Source: Oscillospiraceae bacterium | GTDB lineage: Bacteria > Bacillota > Clostridia > Oscillospirales > Acutalibacteraceae | Direction of reading: 5' to 3' | DNA: 33,530 bases | NCBI GenBank assembly: GCA_910574935.1 | Contig: CAJTCU010000025.1 | Coordinates: 1-33,530 of the forward strand | Shown: one piece after another, positions 31,221-33,530 of the stretch | Layout of the letters: every line of letters starts with the position of its first letter | Position numbering within the stretch: the stretch's first letter is position 1 | Program-made: the position numbers and the translations under genes | The notes under the pieces: generated by a model | What the model was told of the DNA's origin: nothing | What the model saw: only the letters and a program-made list of their open reading frames with translations | Database searches by the model: none

Positions 31221-32246
31221 TCATTTCATCGTCATCTCACTGTCCTCTGGCAGACTTACCGGCACAGCCGCTGGCTCGCTCAGATACCAGTAAGCGGTGG
31301 TGGTATAGTCGTCGTACCTGGGCCCTGTCCAGCCCAGGTTGTCCATCACCATACGGAAGTCCCGCTCAAAATACACCGGGTCCTTCACGTGCCAGCGGTA
31401 CAGGAGGAACCGCTGTTGCTGGTTGTAAAGCTCCGTGTCGCTGCCAAGAATGGCATACATACCCACATACAGCCCGGAAAAGGTCTGGTATCTGTGCTGA
31501 TACACGTCGTTGCCGAAAGCGTAGGCCCCACAGAAATAGTCCTCGGTGCCGGTGTAGTTCAGGCTGGGATATTCGTCGCCGTCAATATACATCTTGGCCT
31601 CCCCCTCCACCCAGCAGGTGTTGTGGCCGTTCACTCCACAGGCCAGGGTCATACCTGCAAAGCATCCCCTGCCCTTGATTCCATCGATAACAATATAGCT
31701 CCTGCCCCGCTGTACCGGGTGTTCCTGGCGGTAGGCGGCGTGGAAATAGCCGCTGTCCTCAGGCACAGCGCCGTGCCAGCCGGAGATCATATAGAAAAGT
31801 GTCTGCTTCTCCGCCCCACGGTTCTCCATGGTTATGCGGCAGCGCTTCTTAAATGGCATCTCCCAGTAGCAGTTATAGCCCCTGCCCGGCGCCACCAGCA
31901 CCATGGCCGAGTTCAGCACCGGGTAGTTCCCATCCCTGTCGGCAAAGTTCTCGTCATAGGCGCACCCGAAAAACGCCGAAATTGGTGCCTCCACCGAGGG
32001 GTTCTCCATATTGTCCCAATAGATGCGCAGGATAAATGAGTGGCCGATATAGCCGGTGAACCAGATGTGGGTTATCATGCCGGGACCCTGGGTGTCACAG
32101 AGGGTGGCAGTTTCACCGGGCTGGATGTCGATACAGGGCCTCAGCTTCTCACAGTCGCCGCCGCGGGTTCCGCCGCCCTTGGTACCTGTGGGGTTCTCGG
32201 CGGAAAAGCCGAAGGTGGTTCGGTCGTGCATAGTGTAGACTGACAT
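31221..32246 (-). CDS. DUF2961 / GH172-family glycosidase, 341 aa
   Basis: The conserved DUF2961 core shows GPGMITHIWFTG, LRIYWDNMENPSVEAPISAFFG, YNCYWEMPFKKRCRITMENRG, and the signature GTEDYFCGAYAF. GH172 enzymes act on fructo-furanosides (difructose anhydrides) or arabinofuranosides. There is no signal peptide, so it is cytoplasmic and would act on imported oligosaccharides. The start at 32246 has AAGGAG; a frame open to 32351 has none. The acidic catalytic residues cannot be assigned with certainty by eye. It probably belongs to the chromosome next to the element. Confidence 0.9.
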   Translation of the reverse strand: MSVYTMHDRTTFGFSAENPTGTKGGGTRGGDCEKLRPCIDIQPGETATLCDTQGPGMITHIWFTGYIGHSFILRIYWDNMENPSVEAPISAFFGCAYDENFADRDGNYPVLNSAMVLVAPGRGYNCYWEMPFKKRCRITMENRGAEKQTLFYMISGWHGAVPEDSGYFHAAYRQEHPVQRGRSYIVIDGIKGRGCFAGMTLACGVNGHNTCWVEGEAKMYIDGDEYPSLNYTGTEDYFCGAYAFGNDVYQHRYQTFSGLYVGMYAILGSDTELYNQQQRFLLYRWHVKDPVYFERDFRMVMDNLGWTGPRYDDYTTTAYWYLSEPAAVPVSLPEDSEMTMK

Positions 32247-32395
32247 TTTTACACGCTCCTTATTTGCAGAATAGTCGAATTCTATACCAGAAAACGAACT
32301 TGCTGATGTATTTACGTAACACAGTAAAATGAAAGGCATAGATATTCGCATGATTATTTATAAGCACCACGTTCTACCGACAGTTTATTTCAGCC

Positions 32396-33373
32396 TTATT
32401 TGTCAAAGTGTGCGGAAACATCCCGGAGTTTCTCAATAATGGGTAAATGCTGAGGACACATTTCCTCACATTGACCGCACGCAATACAATCTTTGGCAGC
32501 GCCAAAAGACTTCGTGATACTTGTATAGTTTGAAAAGTTTATCGTCCAGCCCTTTTCCTCTAAGTGCTCCCGCATATCTTCGTTATATAGGGAGAAATAC
32601 TGGGGGATGGCTATTTTCTGTGGGCAGCCCTCGGTGCAGTAGGAGCAGCCGGTGCAAGGCACGGCGATCTGGCTGTTGATGATGTCGGCGGCCTTCATCA
32701 CCATATCCTTCTCCTCCTCGGTGAGGGGCTTGAAGTCCTCCATGAAGCTGAGATTGTCCTCCATCTGCTTAAGGGTACTCATACCGGAGAGAACAACCTT
32801 TACCCCCGGCAGGCTGGCCGCAAAACGGATGGCCCAGCTGGCCGGGGAGGCGTCCCCGGCGTGGGACTTAAACAGTTCCTCAACCTCGGCGGGCACCTTT
32901 GCCAACGTGCCACCCTTTACTGGTTCCATTACTATGACCCATTTGCCGTGTTTTACTGCCACATCATAGCACTTCTTTGACTGAATCCATGGGCTCTCCC
33001 AGTCCAGATAGTTGATCTGGAGCTGGACAAACTCGATAAAGGGGTACTTGGTGAGGATCTCATCCAGCAGCTCGGCAGTGGCATGGAAAGAGATGCCCGC
33101 CGTTTTCACCAGTCCCTTTTCCTTCTTGGCTTTCAGCCAGTTAAAGCAGTCGAACTGCTCGTACTTGGGGTAGCTGCCCGCCTCAATGCCGTGGAGCATA
33201 TAGTAGTCAAAATACTCCACGCCGGTCTTGCGGAGCTGCTCGTTAAATACGGCATCGCGGTCCTCAAGGCTATTGAAGAAGCCATTGTGCAGCTTGCTGG
33301 CCAGGGTGAATTTGTCCCGAGGGTAGCGGCTGGTGAGGACTTCCTTGACGGTTGGTTCGCTTTGGAACCCACA
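32396..33373 (-). CDS. Aldo/keto reductase with C-terminal 4Fe-4S domain, 5'-truncated
   Basis: The TIM-barrel part (FTLASKLHN, EYFDYYMLHGIEAG, GISFHATAELLDEIL, FVQLQINYLDWES, VIVMEPVKGGTLAKVP, SGMSTLKQMEDNL) is followed by two ferredoxin-type clusters (CTGCSYCTEGCP and CIACGQCEEMCP). The reading frame is open from 33373, but about 45-50 N-terminal residues with the start and the catalytic Asp/Tyr of the first strands are absent. The frame runs into a stop just inside the 151-bp repeat at 33374. The in-frame GTG at 33220 is internal, not a true start. It is broken exactly at the repeat edge. Confidence 0.85.
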   Translation of the reverse strand, partial: CGFQSEPTVKEVLTSRYPRDKFTLASKLHNGFFNSLEDRDAVFNEQLRKTGVEYFDYYMLHGIEAGSYPKYEQFDCFNWLKAKKEKGLVKTAGISFHATAELLDEILTKYPFIEFVQLQINYLDWESPWIQSKKCYDVAVKHGKWVIVMEPVKGGTLAKVPAEVEELFKSHAGDASPASWAIRFAASLPGVKVVLSGMSTLKQMEDNLSFMEDFKPLTEEEKDMVMKAADIINSQIAVPCTGCSYCTEGCPQKIAIPQYFSLYNEDMREHLEEKGWTINFSNYTSITKSFGAAKDCIACGQCEEMCPQHLPIIEKLRDVSAHFDK

Positions 33374-33524
33374 GTATTACTCCTCCGCCGAAAGATAGGA
33401 AAGAAGCGGATGGAGGAAAAAACGAATAACCCGAGAGGGATTATGCTGGAGCCGACGCATAAATGAATGAATGTTATGAGAGATATCCTGCGCCGTATAA
33501 GGAAGATTCCCAGTATGCACAGAG
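33374..33524. repeat. Right copy of the 151-bp perfect inverted repeat
   Basis: Exact reverse complement of 1-151. On the plus strand it carries MEEKTNNPRGIMLEPTHK (33410-33466) with an ATGA overlap to a second frame from 33463 that leaves the window. Its inner edge is the break point of the aldo/keto reductase gene. Confidence 0.95.
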
Positions 33525-33530
33525 AGCTTC

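Noticed and set aside
31089-32039. Plus-strand frame (316 aa) opposite the GH172-like gene
   Set aside because: The minus-strand GH172 signature is clear, and the plus-strand product is low in recognisable motifs and begins inside the integrase remnant.

Overview
The window looks like a mobile-element-rich stretch from a mid-GC gut-type clostridium (Bacillota, probably near Oscillospiraceae/Lachnospiraceae). The basis is strong AGGAGG-type ribosome sites, TTG and GTG starts, a class B sortase, PcfK/PcfJ-like conjugation-associated proteins, AbrB/RelB/Phd-type antitoxins, and a GH172-like glycosidase next to a ferredoxin-type aldo/keto reductase. The taxon is an inference; no rRNA or tRNA gene is present.

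Layout. 1-151 and 33374-33524 are a perfect 151-bp inverted repeat. 152-3443 is an AT-richer left module: a two-gene unit of unknown function, a 57-codon gene and a large serine recombinase that abuts a parM-like actin gene cut after 78 codons. 3449-28110 is the body of a plasmid or integrative conjugative element, almost all on the minus strand: a recombination/replication operon (DUF932-like, YqaJ exonuclease, RecD2-like helicase, helical protein, putative annealing protein, CHC2 primase), an XRE regulator, a PIN/RelB toxin-antitoxin pair, an Rpn-like protein, a zincin+VWA protein, an SSB operon, small membrane or zinc proteins, a Uma2 protein, a seven-gene NAD-ligase operon, a decayed PIN toxin with an intact AbrB antitoxin, and a PcfK/AcrIIA9-like and PcfJ-like pair now separated by a plus-strand metallopeptidase-like gene. 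28112-30423 holds a RelE/Phd pair, a sortase B and a tyrosine recombinase with an altered active site. 30584-33373 holds a MITE, an integrase remnant, a GH172-like gene and a 5'-truncated aldo/keto reductase, probably chromosomal.

How it works together. Primase, helicase, exonuclease, annealing protein, SSB and DNA ligase form a nearly complete DNA-processing kit for an extrachromosomal or transferring element. The most interesting signal is regulatory. Four of the minus-strand operons (DUF932-YqaJ-RecD-primase, ssb, ligA, pcfK/pcfJ) begin with the same layout: a sigma-A-type promoter with a 17-bp spacer, a related ~50-nt 5' leader (ATACAGTATCA..., a small hairpin, then GAGTTACAGAG or a variant), and an intrinsic terminator before the first gene. 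This looks like a shared attenuation or antitermination regulon. Two 165-bp MITE copies are present, and one sits inside one of these leaders.
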